A stretch of 31,230 nucleotides of DNA from Bacteroidales bacterium UBA3724 (GTDB lineage: Bacteria; Bacteroidota; Bacteroidia; Bacteroidales; P3), in assembly GCA_002371315.1 (NCBI GenBank), contig DFHL01000046.1, positions 1 to 31,230 on the forward strand, in the 5' to 3' direction. Below, piece by piece: positions 8,617-16,724 of this stretch (the stretch's first letter is position 1; each line of letters begins with the position of its first letter). A model generated the notes under the pieces. It saw nothing but the letters and a program-made list of their open reading frames with translations, searched no databases and was not told the origin of the DNA. The position numbers and the translations under genes are program-made.

Positions 8617-10215
8617 TTAAAGTTCGAGTTTTATATCAAGGTGAATATCAAATCCGTGGCCTTGGACGTCGAGGCTTTTGGGTGAGGCGTTGAGGCCGGA
8701 GGCGTAGATGCGATGGCGCGGGGCTTCGCTGTCCCATACCACTTCTATCTCCATAGAATAGGGGTCGTAGCGGGTTATGAATCCGCCTTCGACCTTCCAC
8801 CGCACTTCGCTGACGCCATCTTTGTCGATATAGAATAGTCGCGGGTTGGCGGGGTCGTTGGTGATGACGGGCGTTTCGCCAGCTATCTCCTTGAAGAAGA
8901 AGGTGGTCATACGGCTGCGGATGATGGCCACGTTCTGTGGGTTCCAGGTGCCGTCGGAGTGGCGCTGCAGCGAGTGGCCCTCGCCGGGGAAGGTGTGGAT
9001 TTCGCTGACGAGGCCGAGTTCGCGGGCGCGCTTGTCGATGGGCAGCGAGCCGTACATACGGTCGAACATCCGTTTGCCGAGCTTGATGCTCATATCGTTG
9101 AAGGGGTAGCCGTTGTCGTAGGGCACCACCTGGTCGGCGTCGCCGTGGAAGGAGATGATGTCGGTATGGCTGTTTTTCAGCATATTGAGGCTTGTGACGG
9201 CTCCCCACATATTGGCCAGGGCCTTGATGTGGAAGGTGGCGCGGCTGCTGTTGCCGCTGGCGTTGATGGCACCGAGGTCGCGCCAACGGCGGTTGTTGAC
9301 GTACTTGGGTCGGTCGTCGTCGCGCATAAAGGCCAGGTTGAGGGCCGTGATGGCTCCTGCGCTGGCGCCGCCGACGAAGATGAGGCTGGTGTCGATGCCG
9401 TAGGTGCCGGCGTGGTCGACGAGGTAGCGCATAGCGGCGTGAGCATCCTGAAGGGCCATATAGCCGGTGCGCGCGATTTCGCCTTTGGAGGGCAGGAAGC
9501 CGAGACGGTAGTTGATGCTGACGGCGACGTAGCCCATCGAGGCGAAGTGGCGGCAGAGGGTCGACATCAGGCTGTCGCGCTTGTCGCCGACATAGAATCC
9601 GCCACCGTGGATGAGCATCAACAGGGGTAGCTCGTACTTTTCAACATTTTCGATGTCAGGCTGATAGATGTCCATACGAAGCGACTGCGTGGTGCGGACG
9701 ATGCTGTTGAAGATGCCGTCGGAGAGGATTTCGAGGTAGCTCATCTCTTCGGTGCCGGGCATCGTGCACCAGTAGCCGAGTGCCTGACCGTATTCGACGT
9801 CGCGTGTGACCTTGACGTTGCGGTGGGGGATGCAGTAGGTGGAGTCGTTGACGAGCTGGAATTCGGGCTCCTGATAGAGGTAGACGATGGCTTCCTGGCG
9901 CTGTTTTTTCCAGTGGGCGTCGCGTGTGAATTCTTTGCGCTCGACGCAGTCGCTGCCTGCAACGAGCTGATAGTAATGTCCTTTGAGCTGCCCGTCGTCG
10001 ATGCTGTCGACAACGACGAAGCAAGTGTCGTGACCGACGATAACCTTGTAGAGTACGCCTGTATCGGGCGTGTAGTCGCCTTCGAGGATGTAGGGCAGCT
10101 CGGGGATGTCGGTGGCCGTCTGGCGTGCATCGCCGCTGGTGTCGGTGACGCCGCCTTTGCATCCGGCAAGGAGCAGGAGAAGAGCGAGGGGCAGTAGTTT
10201 TAGTGAATTGGGCAT
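8617..10215 (-). CDS. Lipoprotein alpha/beta-hydrolase (carboxylesterase-like)
   Basis: I place the start at 10215, giving 532 residues, because this ATG begins a good lipoprotein signal peptide with lipobox LAGC (Cys at about 19). The open frame extends 18 codons upstream, but that part is translated 9-bp repeat DNA. The central part is an alpha/beta-hydrolase: oxyanion motif HGGG near 205, nucleophile elbow GASAG near 283, likely Asp in DADQVV near 358 and His in GEGHS near 413. This completes a Ser-Asp-His triad of the carboxylesterase/BD-FAE type. The N-terminal about 150 residues and a C-terminal beta-rich stretch are not recognised. Export to the periplasm or outer membrane is expected. 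It follows the PNGase-like gene by 50 bp, so a role in deacylating glycans or peptides alongside it is possible but inferred. Confidence 0.88.
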   Translation of the reverse strand: MPNSLKLLPLALLLLLAGCKGGVTDTSGDARQTATDIPELPYILEGDYTPDTGVLYKVIVGHDTCFVVVDSIDDGQLKGHYYQLVAGSDCVERKEFTRDAHWKKQRQEAIVYLYQEPEFQLVNDSTYCIPHRNVKVTRDVEYGQALGYWCTMPGTEEMSYLEILSDGIFNSIVRTTQSLRMDIYQPDIENVEKYELPLLMLIHGGGFYVGDKRDSLMSTLCRHFASMGYVAVSINYRLGFLPSKGEIARTGYMALQDAHAAMRYLVDHAGTYGIDTSLIFVGGASAGAITALNLAFMRDDDRPKYVNNRRWRDLGAINASGNSSRATFHIKALANMWGAVTSLNMLKNSHTDIISFHGDADQVVPYDNGYPFNDMSIKLGKRMFDRMYGSLPIDKRARELGLVSEIHTFPGEGHSLQRHSDGTWNPQNVAIIRSRMTTFFFKEIAGETPVITNDPANPRLFYIDKDGVSEVRWKVEGGFITRYDPYSMEIEVVWDSEAPRHRIYASGLNASPKSLDVQGHGFDIHLDIKLEL

Positions 10216-10225
10216 AGGGATTCTT

Positions 10226-10260
10226 TTAGGCGGATTAGGCAAATTGGGCGAATTAGGTGG
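10226..10260. repeat. 9-bp tandem array, four units (esterase 5' side)
   Basis: Units TTAGGCGGA, TTAGGCAAA, TTGGGCGAA and TTAGGTGG, contiguous at 9-base spacing. It occupies the gap between the PNGase-like stop and the chosen esterase start, in the same orientation as the array on the other side of the esterase. Confidence 0.85.
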
Positions 10261-10265
10261 TTTTT

Positions 10266-12014
10266 TCAATTTTCAATTATAAGGGTTGCGCTGACGTTCC
10301 AGTGGCTGAAGCCGCCTTCCATAGGCTTGCCCTGCGGGATGGCGATGGTGAGGGTGTGGTTGCCGGGCTTGAGGCCTGTGAGGTCGAAGTAGACGGGCTG
10401 CGTGGCTGTTCCGGGGCACCAGCCGCTGCGGCTGAGGTCGCTGCTGGAGAGGCCGTTCCAGAAGTTGCCGCTGACGGGGTTCCACTCGCGGTAGCGGCCG
10501 CAGTCGCAACGCCAGGGGGTGTGGCTGAAACGCTTTTGGCCGTCGATGAAGATTTCGTTTTCCTTGGGATTGAATTCGTCGCCACCGCCCCAGCCGCCGT
10601 GGCCGGTGCTGATGTAACGTAGGGTGGTCTGCTGATTGCTGTCGGCGATCCAGAAGGTAACGGTCAGGCTGTCGGTGCCGAAGATGCGGCCATAGTTCTG
10701 GCCTGCCATCTCGAGGACGTTGCAGGTGTTGACAAGCGGCTCGACGATGTGTTTGCCGTTGGATTCGAGTGTCCACTCATAATCATTGGGATAGGATTTG
10801 ATGTCGAGGCTGACGATGTGTCCGCCACCGTCGTAGTTGCCAATGAAACAGCCGATCCACACTTCGCCTTCGAGCAGTGGCTTCAGGTCGGTAACTTCTT
10901 GTTTGTAAAAGGTTTCGTCATTCCATTCTAGGCCGTCAATGCGGACACGGTCGTTGAATTTGCCAACGCCGAAGGGGGTGAAGAAACGCATCAGCTCCAC
11001 GGGAGGGTAATAAGGGCCAGGGTTGAAACTGCTGGTGGGTTGATAATAAGCGGTGTATTTTTGCATCTGACTGATTCCTGGAACGATACCCTGATAGCGT
11101 TCGCCGTTTTTGCCTGTGACAGTGGGCAGCGAATCGGGATGGTAGAGGATGGCGTCAAGGAATGTGGGATGCATTTTTCCTGCGTTGGGAATGACGAAGA
11201 CGCTGCCGGTGCGGTCGTAGGCATCGCCGTTGCTGCGCTGGCGCAGCTCGACGAAGGTCTGGTAGTGTGCAGGCAGCTTTGGCAGTTTTATGCGCTTCAG
11301 AATCAGCGTGCCGCCGGCGTAGTGGAGCGTTGTGTCGAAGGGTATGTCGATGAGTGTGGGCTTCTCTTTGCCCCAGCATATCTGCTCGTCCTCGAAGACG
11401 TGGGTGGTTATGACCATCCGTTCGCGCTTGATGTTGCTTATCTCGCGGCCGGTTTTGCGGATGCCGCTGGGCTGCAGTAGTTTGGAGTCGATATTTTTAT
11501 CAGAAATGATGTCGCCGAGTTCAATCTGAACAAGTCCGTTGCGTATCATCTGCTTGAGCGTGCCCTTGAATTTGCCGTAGTAGGGCAGGGGGTTGATATT
11601 GGCTTTACTTTTGGTGCTGAAGAGCAGTTCGATGCGGTTGCTGTTGATGTTGGTAACGTAGCGTGTAGTCTTGGAATCAACGATTTGCGTGTCCCATTTG
11701 ATGTCGTTGCGCGATTGGGTAGAGACGGCGCAGTAGGTGCTGTCGGGATAGCGATAGTGGTAGTAGATGCTGTCGTTGGATTGGTCGACCAGGGTCCATT
11801 CGTCGGCGAAGCCGGGGATGGGGTTTTTCTCTGTGTTGATTTGGCGTATAATGAGTTTGTTTGCGACCTGCGAGACAGTCATTTTTGAGGTGTCGCGGCG
11901 GTCGCTGTCGTATTCATAGCTGTTGTAGTTATATACCGTCGCGACTCTTTGCGCGCGTGCGGGGATAATAAGAAAGAGCAAAAATACACTCAATATGAAA
12001 AAGATACGCTTCAT
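10266..12014 (-). CDS. Secreted PNGase F-like peptide-N-glycosidase
   Basis: The start at 12014 gives 582 residues with a clear signal peptide (hydrophobic LSVFLLFLII, cleavage after ARA); the open frame extends further upstream only through promoter and terminator DNA. The C-terminal half resembles Elizabethkingia PNGase F, which cleaves N-glycans from asparagine. The segment GHGGWGGGDEF is followed by a cysteine-containing RCDCGR stretch and the hallmark RSGWCPG. By eye, Asp in DAYDRTG (about 266) matches catalytic Asp60 and Glu in GGDEF (about 480) matches Glu206. The N-terminal about 200 residues are an extra domain of unknown role, making it longer than PNGase F. Action is expected in the periplasm or outside the cell. 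The downstream lipoprotein esterase is probably co-transcribed. Confidence 0.85.
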   Translation of the reverse strand: MKRIFFILSVFLLFLIIPARAQRVATVYNYNSYEYDSDRRDTSKMTVSQVANKLIIRQINTEKNPIPGFADEWTLVDQSNDSIYYHYRYPDSTYCAVSTQSRNDIKWDTQIVDSKTTRYVTNINSNRIELLFSTKSKANINPLPYYGKFKGTLKQMIRNGLVQIELGDIISDKNIDSKLLQPSGIRKTGREISNIKRERMVITTHVFEDEQICWGKEKPTLIDIPFDTTLHYAGGTLILKRIKLPKLPAHYQTFVELRQRSNGDAYDRTGSVFVIPNAGKMHPTFLDAILYHPDSLPTVTGKNGERYQGIVPGISQMQKYTAYYQPTSSFNPGPYYPPVELMRFFTPFGVGKFNDRVRIDGLEWNDETFYKQEVTDLKPLLEGEVWIGCFIGNYDGGGHIVSLDIKSYPNDYEWTLESNGKHIVEPLVNTCNVLEMAGQNYGRIFGTDSLTVTFWIADSNQQTTLRYISTGHGGWGGGDEFNPKENEIFIDGQKRFSHTPWRCDCGRYREWNPVSGNFWNGLSSSDLSRSGWCPGTATQPVYFDLTGLKPGNHTLTIAIPQGKPMEGGFSHWNVSATLIIEN

Positions 12015-12036
12015 TGGCCGATGGATATATAGTCTA

Positions 12037-12067
12037 CAAAAATACAAAACAAAAGCGGAACGGCAAA
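12037..12067 (-). promoter_or_regulatory. Promoter of the PNGase-like gene
   Basis: On the minus strand, TTTG (12067-12064) and TATTTTTG (12044-12037) are separated by 19 bases, an excellent fit to the Bacteroidota promoter consensus. The predicted leader is only about 15-20 bases. The upstream box lies inside the terminator stem of the preceding gene. Confidence 0.65.
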
Positions 12068-12091
12068 ATTTATTTTTTGCCGTTCCGCTTT
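12052..12091 (-). terminator. Intrinsic terminator after the DUF5606 gene
   Basis: A perfect 17-bp inverted repeat (12052-12068 with 12075-12091, 6-base loop) containing AGCGGAACGGC. On the minus strand it is followed by a T-rich tract. It starts 23 bp after the DUF5606 stop codon. Confidence 0.85.
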
Positions 12092-12114
12092 GGTAAGCTA
12101 AGCAAGGGAATTGT

Positions 12115-12558
12115 TTATTCGGCTTTTGCCTCTTCGGTCTGCTCTGTGTTGGCTTCTTTGTTCGGATCTTCGAGGTCAACTTTGCCGGCGTTGTTCAGCA
12201 GGTTGTACCACAGCAGCACTTTCTTGACGTCGCTGGCGTGGACGTGCTCGGTGTCGTAGTTGGGCAGCACCTCTTTGAAGTAGGCGAAGAGGTCGGCGTT
12301 GGCGGTTTTCTTGATGTCGAAGGTGATGCTTTTGCCTTCCTCTTTGCGGAAGATGTTCTGGAACACTTCAAGAAGGGGTTTCTCTTCGTCGGTGGTGAAG
12401 ATGCTGATTTCGCTCAACGAGCTGATTCTATCTGATTTAAATACGGGGCAACGGCGTTTGTCGGCCAGCGACTCGACGATGGCTCCGCTCTTGGTTTGCG
12501 ATACGAGTTCGTAAATGTCCGGTTTGCCGGAAACTACTAAGATTTTACTTAAGTCCAT
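12115..12558 (-). CDS. DUF5606 family protein
   Basis: A 147-residue cytosolic protein recognised from its N-terminus (DLSKILVVSGKPDIYELVSQ, then GAIVESL), typical of the DUF5606 family that is almost confined to Bacteroidota. Its biochemical role is unknown. The N-terminal about 45 residues look like a small beta-barrel or Tudor/SH3-like fold. The middle (45-125) is mixed helical, and the tail from about 128 is acidic and low complexity (repeated E, T, N, A). It lies 86 bp after the BadF-type kinase and is followed at once by a strong terminator, so it is the last gene of this minus-strand cluster. No TAnnTTTG box with good spacing was found in the gap. Confidence 0.9.
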   Translation of the reverse strand: MDLSKILVVSGKPDIYELVSQTKSGAIVESLADKRRCPVFKSDRISSLSEISIFTTDEEKPLLEVFQNIFRKEEGKSITFDIKKTANADLFAYFKEVLPNYDTEHVHASDVKKVLLWYNLLNNAGKVDLEDPNKEANTEQTEEAKAE

Positions 12559-12644
12559 TGTTTCTGTTTTGTGTGTGATGATTTAATGCGTTTGTAACGA
12601 TGTTTGTCGTCAAAAATTATTTTGCTATTAGAAATTAAGAATTT

Positions 12645-13484
12645 TTAGAATTTTTTTTTGTGGAAACCGATGAGGCCGTCGATAGGGTCGGCGACGACAG
12701 TTCCGACCTCTATACCATAGTCTGTCAGTGTCTTTCTAAGTCCTGATTCTATGGCTTTTGCGAAGCCTCCAATGATGTCGATGTGGCAGCAATGGGTTTG
12801 CATTATCAGGTCGCCGAGCCGGGCACTATGCCATTGGTCTACAACATACCAGATGTTGTTTTCGCGTTCCATCAGGTCGATGTGGTCTGTGGCGAAGCGG
12901 GCCAATGATGCCAGAAATCTGTTGGCATTGGGCTTGTTGTAGATTCGGTCGATCCACTCTTCGTAGCTGTAGGGATAGGCCTCGCGGAACAGGGTGGCTA
13001 TGTCTTCGGGCATCTTGCCGGTCAGGTAGTCGGTCAGCAGCATACGGCCCATATAGTTTGCCGACCCTTCGTCGCCAAGGATGTAGCCTAAACTGACTGA
13101 CTTAGCAGCAATCTTCTCGCCATCGTAGTAGCAGACATTGCTCCCGGTTCCCAGAATTCCTACCAGTGTGGCTTTGTTGTCGCTAACGGCTCGGCAGGCA
13201 CCAAGCATATCGGTTTCGACAGTGACCTGTGTGGCGCTGAACTCTTTTTCAAGTAGTTTCTGCATCCGGTTTTGCTGCAATTTGTTGCCGCATCCGGCGC
13301 CATAAAAATAAATTCGGGATGGGATGTCGCTGTCAAAAAGATGCTTGCGTACGGTCTGGCAAACGTTATGCACCTGTTCGTCCGTTACGAACAAGGGATT
13401 GAGACCTTCGGTAACTATTTTGGTACCAGTCTCTACCACAGCCCAGGTGGTCTTGGTGCTTCCGCTGTCGGCGACAAGAATCAT
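12645..13484 (-). CDS. BadF/BadG-type ASKHA kinase (N-acetylglucosamine kinase-like)
   Basis: A 279-residue sugar kinase-like ATPase. The phosphate-1 loop DSGSTKT is at 6-12, the phosphate-2 motif GTGSN near 111-115, and the adenosine motif near IIGGFAKAI at about 240. GYILGDEGSA in the middle is characteristic of the N-acetylglucosamine kinase branch of the BadF/BadG/BcrA/BcrD family. The likely reaction is ATP-dependent phosphorylation of an amino sugar salvaged from peptidoglycan or glycans; the substrate is inferred. Its start codon overlaps the pyrD stop (ATGA, 13481-13484), indicating translational coupling although the functions are unrelated. Confidence 0.88.
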   Translation of the reverse strand: MILVADSGSTKTTWAVVETGTKIVTEGLNPLFVTDEQVHNVCQTVRKHLFDSDIPSRIYFYGAGCGNKLQQNRMQKLLEKEFSATQVTVETDMLGACRAVSDNKATLVGILGTGSNVCYYDGEKIAAKSVSLGYILGDEGSANYMGRMLLTDYLTGKMPEDIATLFREAYPYSYEEWIDRIYNKPNANRFLASLARFATDHIDLMERENNIWYVVDQWHSARLGDLIMQTHCCHIDIIGGFAKAIESGLRKTLTDYGIEVGTVVADPIDGLIGFHKKKF

Positions 13485-14380
13485 ATTATGCCGATAATGT
13501 CGTTGATGTCGTTGATTCTATGACGCTTGCAGTAGTCTTCGAGGCCGTCGATTATTTTCATCGTCACTGCAGGGTCGATGAAGTTGGCGGTGCCTACCTG
13601 CACGGCTTTGGCTCCGGCCATCAGGAATTCGAGTGCATCGGCAGCCGAAGCGATGCCGCCCAGTCCGATGACGGGGATGTTGACGGCGTGTGCCACTTGC
13701 CATACCATTCTGACAGCCACAGGTTTGACGGCAGGACCCGACAGGCCGCCGGTGATGGTGCTAAGGTAGGGGCGCTGCTTCTCGACATCGATGGCCATAC
13801 CCAGCAGGGTGTTGATGAGGCTTACGCTGTCGGCGCCGGCGCCTTCGACGGCTTTGGCAATCTCGACGATGTTGGTAACGTTGGGAGTGAGCTTTACTAT
13901 CAGTGTTTTATGATAGATCTTGCGCACCTCGCTGACTACCTGCGCTGCCATTTCGGGGTTGACGCCAAAGCCCATACCGCCCTTTTTGACATTGGGGCAG
14001 CTGATGTTTAGCTCGATGGCTGGTATGTTGTCCAATTCGTCAACCATAGCCGCCGTCTTGCAGTATTCTTCGATAGAAGAGCCGCTGACGTTGACAATGA
14101 TATTTGTGTCTAAATCCTTGATTCTATGATATACTTCTTTGCAGAAGGTCTCTACTCCGACATTCTGAAGTCCCACGGCGTTGAGCATTCCCGACGGCGT
14201 TTCTGCCATACGAGGGTAGGGGTTACCCTGACGGCGTTCGCCGGTGGTGCCTTTGACGATGATGCCGCCCAGCCGGTTGAGGTCGACGAAGTCGGCAAAC
14301 TCCTCGCCATAACCGAATGTGCCCGAGGCAGTCATTACGGGGTTTTTAAGAGTAAGGTTATGTATCTTGGTTTCAAGCAT
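13481..14380 (-). CDS. pyrD: Dihydroorotate dehydrogenase B, catalytic subunit
   Basis: A 299-residue FMN enzyme that oxidises dihydroorotate to orotate in pyrimidine synthesis. Family motifs are TASGTFGYG near the start, NISCPNVKKGG around residue 130 carrying the catalytic cysteine of class 1 enzymes, and GLGGIASAADALEF plus VQVGTANF near the end for FMN phosphate binding. The Cys base and the neighbouring pyrK identify the NAD-dependent class 1B heterotetramer. It begins 5 bp after pyrK and overlaps the next gene by 4 bp, so the three genes form an operon. Length is normal. Confidence 0.97.
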   Translation of the reverse strand: MLETKIHNLTLKNPVMTASGTFGYGEEFADFVDLNRLGGIIVKGTTGERRQGNPYPRMAETPSGMLNAVGLQNVGVETFCKEVYHRIKDLDTNIIVNVSGSSIEEYCKTAAMVDELDNIPAIELNISCPNVKKGGMGFGVNPEMAAQVVSEVRKIYHKTLIVKLTPNVTNIVEIAKAVEGAGADSVSLINTLLGMAIDVEKQRPYLSTITGGLSGPAVKPVAVRMVWQVAHAVNIPVIGLGGIASAADALEFLMAGAKAVQVGTANFIDPAVTMKIIDGLEDYCKRHRINDINDIIGII

Positions 14381-14385
14381 ATCTG

Positions 14386-15156
14386 TTATTTGTTTATCCA
14401 GTTAGTAAGACGTTTTGCATTGAACACGGGACCCTCTTTGCAGACGCATTTGTGTCCCTCGTCGCTGTCGACGACGCAGCAGAGGCAGGCTCCGATGCCG
14501 CAGGCCATCATATTTTCGAGCGACACTTCGCATTCGATGTCGTTCTGCATCGCATAGCGTGCTACAGCCTTCATCATCGGCGTGGGTCCGCAGGTATAGA
14601 TGCGGTCGTAAGTACTTGTGAACAAACTATGTTGCGTTACCATTCCCTTTTCACCAAGTGAGCCGTCCTCGGTGGCAAAGCCCACGGTTCCGTAGGGTTC
14701 GAATTCTTTCTGTACGGGTATGAGGCTTGCGGTTCGTCCGCCAAGGAGTATGGTTGGACGTATGCCTTTGGAAGCAAAGCATTTGCTGAGATGGAGCAGA
14801 GGCGCAATACCGGCACCGCCACCTACAAGCAGAACGTTTTTGCCTTCCAGGCTGAAACCGTGTCCAAGAGGATAAACGAGGTTGAGCTTATCGCCGACAT
14901 TGAGCGCAGCCAGCGTCCGCGTGCCTTTGCCGACGACCTGGACCAGCAACGTAAGTGTGTTGTTCTCAGTGTCTACGTCGTGTATCGAAATGGGTCGGCG
15001 CAGCATAACCTGCTTGTTGCCGGGCACGTCGACCTCGACAAACTGCCCTGGTTCGATTTCGGGCAGCTGCTCGGGATGCTGGAGCACAAGCGAGAAATAC
15101 ATTTCGTTGTAAACCTGCTTGCCGACAATAGTAAAATCAGTGATATACTTTCTCAT
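14386..15156 (-). CDS. pyrK: Dihydroorotate dehydrogenase B, electron transfer subunit
   Basis: A 256-residue FAD/2Fe-2S protein that passes electrons from PyrD to NAD+. The FAD-binding motif RRPISIHD lies in the N-terminal ferredoxin-reductase-like barrel (about 50-60). The NAD(P)-binding loop VGGGAGIAPLL lies near 110-120. The C-terminal cluster motif CGIGACLCC followed by a further Cys at about 236 binds the 2Fe-2S centre. Length, order and pairing with pyrD are as expected. It heads the operon with pyrD and the BadF-type kinase; a TAnnTTTG box lies about 45 bp upstream. Confidence 0.97.
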   Translation of the reverse strand: MRKYITDFTIVGKQVYNEMYFSLVLQHPEQLPEIEPGQFVEVDVPGNKQVMLRRPISIHDVDTENNTLTLLVQVVGKGTRTLAALNVGDKLNLVYPLGHGFSLEGKNVLLVGGGAGIAPLLHLSKCFASKGIRPTILLGGRTASLIPVQKEFEPYGTVGFATEDGSLGEKGMVTQHSLFTSTYDRIYTCGPTPMMKAVARYAMQNDIECEVSLENMMACGIGACLCCVVDSDEGHKCVCKEGPVFNAKRLTNWINK

Positions 15157-15199
15157 AATTAATGTGTTGTATGCAGAGAAGCATTTGTTGTTCTGGGTG

Positions 15200-15207
15200 C
15201 AAAGATA
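15200..15207 (-). promoter_or_regulatory. Candidate -7 box for pyrK
   Basis: On the minus strand it reads TATCTTTG, matching TAnnTTTG, 44 bp before the pyrK start and after the stop of the upstream peptidase gene. No TTTG or TTG was found at the usual upstream distance, so this is a half-supported promoter. Confidence 0.4.
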
Positions 15208-15234
15208 CGTAAAACTTTTGGATAAAGAATGCCG

Positions 15235-15939
15235 TCAGTGTTCGACTCTGCGTATCTCTTTCAGCCTGTGCGTATAAATGTTGAGGCCAGCATTGAAAAT
15301 GCCTGTTTCGTCGAGACGGTCTTGTCGCACCAATCCCGAAGCGTGGATTATGCTGCCGTCGCCAGCGACAATGCCTACGTGAACGATGCGTCCCTCGTCG
15401 TTTGCAAAAAAGGCCAAGTCGCCAGCTGCTGATTCTATGAGTTTTACCTCATTTCCGCATTGCGCTTGCTGTGATGCGTCGCGAGGCAGGTCGATGCCGC
15501 AAATCTTGTAGGTCACCTGCACGAGTCCCGAGCAGTCGATGCCCATACTGGTTCGGCCACCCCATAGGTATGGCGCTCCAAGGAATTGACTTGCAATTGC
15601 TACAGGCTCCCTTTCGGTGGCTTCAGTGTATTCTTGCGGCATCCATTCGCGCTTGCAATACGCTCCGGCGGGAATCAATGTAGGTATGCCGTCGATTATT
15701 GCCTTACTGTTATGGAATGCTATATGGTCTGGATGTGCGAATGTCTTGCTATCAGACAGTTGTTTGTCGCTGACCCATCCTTCGTATCCGTCAAATACTG
15801 ACCGTACACAATTCCATTCGGGCACCTGTTCCAATACTTCAACGGCATCGCCCAATAGCAGTTGGTTCACCATTTCCGACCTATGGCTTGCATTGGCACG
15901 CATAGGCACCGCAGACAGAAAACAGTACTTAATAGTCAT
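15235..15939 (-). CDS. NlpC/P60 family peptidase with SH3 domain
   Basis: A 234-residue C40 peptidase, probably a gamma-D-glutamyl-diamino-acid endopeptidase acting on peptidoglycan stem peptides. An N-terminal bacterial SH3-like domain (about 1-65, with YEGWVSDKQL) precedes the catalytic NlpC/P60 domain. The nucleophile sits in GIDCSGLVQ (Cys at about 135) and the His in VHVGIV (about 187). PYLWGG before the Cys is family-typical. No convincing signal peptide is present at the chosen start, so it may act on imported muropeptides in the cytosol, as YkfC-like enzymes do; location is uncertain. It follows the DUF4294 gene by 12 bp and is probably co-transcribed. Confidence 0.92.
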   Translation of the reverse strand: MTIKYCFLSAVPMRANASHRSEMVNQLLLGDAVEVLEQVPEWNCVRSVFDGYEGWVSDKQLSDSKTFAHPDHIAFHNSKAIIDGIPTLIPAGAYCKREWMPQEYTEATEREPVAIASQFLGAPYLWGGRTSMGIDCSGLVQVTYKICGIDLPRDASQQAQCGNEVKLIESAAGDLAFFANDEGRIVHVGIVAGDGSIIHASGLVRQDRLDETGIFNAGLNIYTHRLKEIRRVEH

Positions 15940-15951
15940 AAAACAAACTTG

Positions 15952-16563
15952 TTATAGTTTTCCCAGCTCTACAGAACGCGTCACGCGTTCCAGCAGGTTG
16001 TCCTCCTTGTTGTGCTTGGGGTCGAAGCGTTCCTTCATATTGAATCCGAACATTCGGGCAAAAGTGTTGTAGAACGAGGCCCTGAACTTGCCACGCAGGT
16101 CTGCGACAAGGGCGTATGACGTGTTGCCCGTCTCGCGGTCTACCAGTTTCAGCAGCACTTTGCCCTGCGAAAAGGTCAACTTCTCCAGGTCTTCGTAGAA
16201 GTCGTCCAAAACCTCCTGCTCTACCTGTTTCACATATTCCTTCTGTTTCTTTGGGCTCATCCCAGCCATTTCTTTTTCAAGTTCCTGCAGGCGCTTGCGG
16301 GCCTCTTTGGCGTAGGGAAGCACCTTTTTTACATTGCGTATAAGCTTTTGGTTCTTATGGATTTCCTTTTCAGTAAGCAATGCCCATTTGCGGGCAATGA
16401 CGATAGGCTTCAGATGTACTAGCGGAATGGTGTCGCCGTCAACTATCGATGCGTAGCTCAGAACCTTGTTGGTCCCGTGATTCTCCTGGGCATTGAGTCT
16501 CGGGCATCCGAATCCGAGCAATGCGAGAACCGTTGTGAGCATTATTTTTTTCAGCCTGTACAT
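15952..16563 (-). CDS. DUF4294 family exported protein
   Basis: The start at 16563 gives 203 residues with a signal peptide (MLTTVLALLGFG, then LNAQ). The open frame extends to 16626 but only across AT-rich promoter DNA. The mature part matches the Bacteroidota DUF4294 pattern: VDGDTIPLVHLKPIVI at the N-terminus, a lysine/glutamate-rich helical region (about 60-130), then VLLKLVDRETGNTSYALV and a segment ending in MKERFDP. Molecular function is unknown in the family. A periplasmic location is likely. The following gene, 12 bp away, is a peptidoglycan peptidase, hinting at a cell-envelope role. Confidence 0.9.
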   Translation of the reverse strand: MYRLKKIMLTTVLALLGFGCPRLNAQENHGTNKVLSYASIVDGDTIPLVHLKPIVIARKWALLTEKEIHKNQKLIRNVKKVLPYAKEARKRLQELEKEMAGMSPKKQKEYVKQVEQEVLDDFYEDLEKLTFSQGKVLLKLVDRETGNTSYALVADLRGKFRASFYNTFARMFGFNMKERFDPKHNKEDNLLERVTRSVELGKL

Positions 16564-16605
16564 CTTCAAATATTTCCAACAATAACTCAAAAAGATTTTT
16601 TTTCG

Positions 16606-16621
16606 TATCTTTGCAAAGATA
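16606..16621. promoter_or_regulatory. Palindromic divergent -7 element
   Basis: TATCTTTGCAAAGATA is a perfect 16-bp palindrome whose two halves each read TATCTTTG, the Bacteroidota -7 box, on opposite strands. It lies between the divergent DUF4294 and acyltransferase genes. Neither side has a clear TTTG at the standard distance, so strength is uncertain. Confidence 0.5.
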
Positions 16622-16724
16622 AACAAATGTTAAATATTAGTTAAAAATATTGTTGTTTAAATAATTATACTTTTCAGAAGCAAATTTTTTGTTTTGAGCT
16701 TCCTCTTGATAGGAGAATTGCATT

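Noticed and set aside
10216..10269. Upstream extension of the esterase (18 extra codons)
   Set aside because: The extension translates the 9-bp array (Pro/Asn/Lys rich) and would bury the lipoprotein signal peptide.
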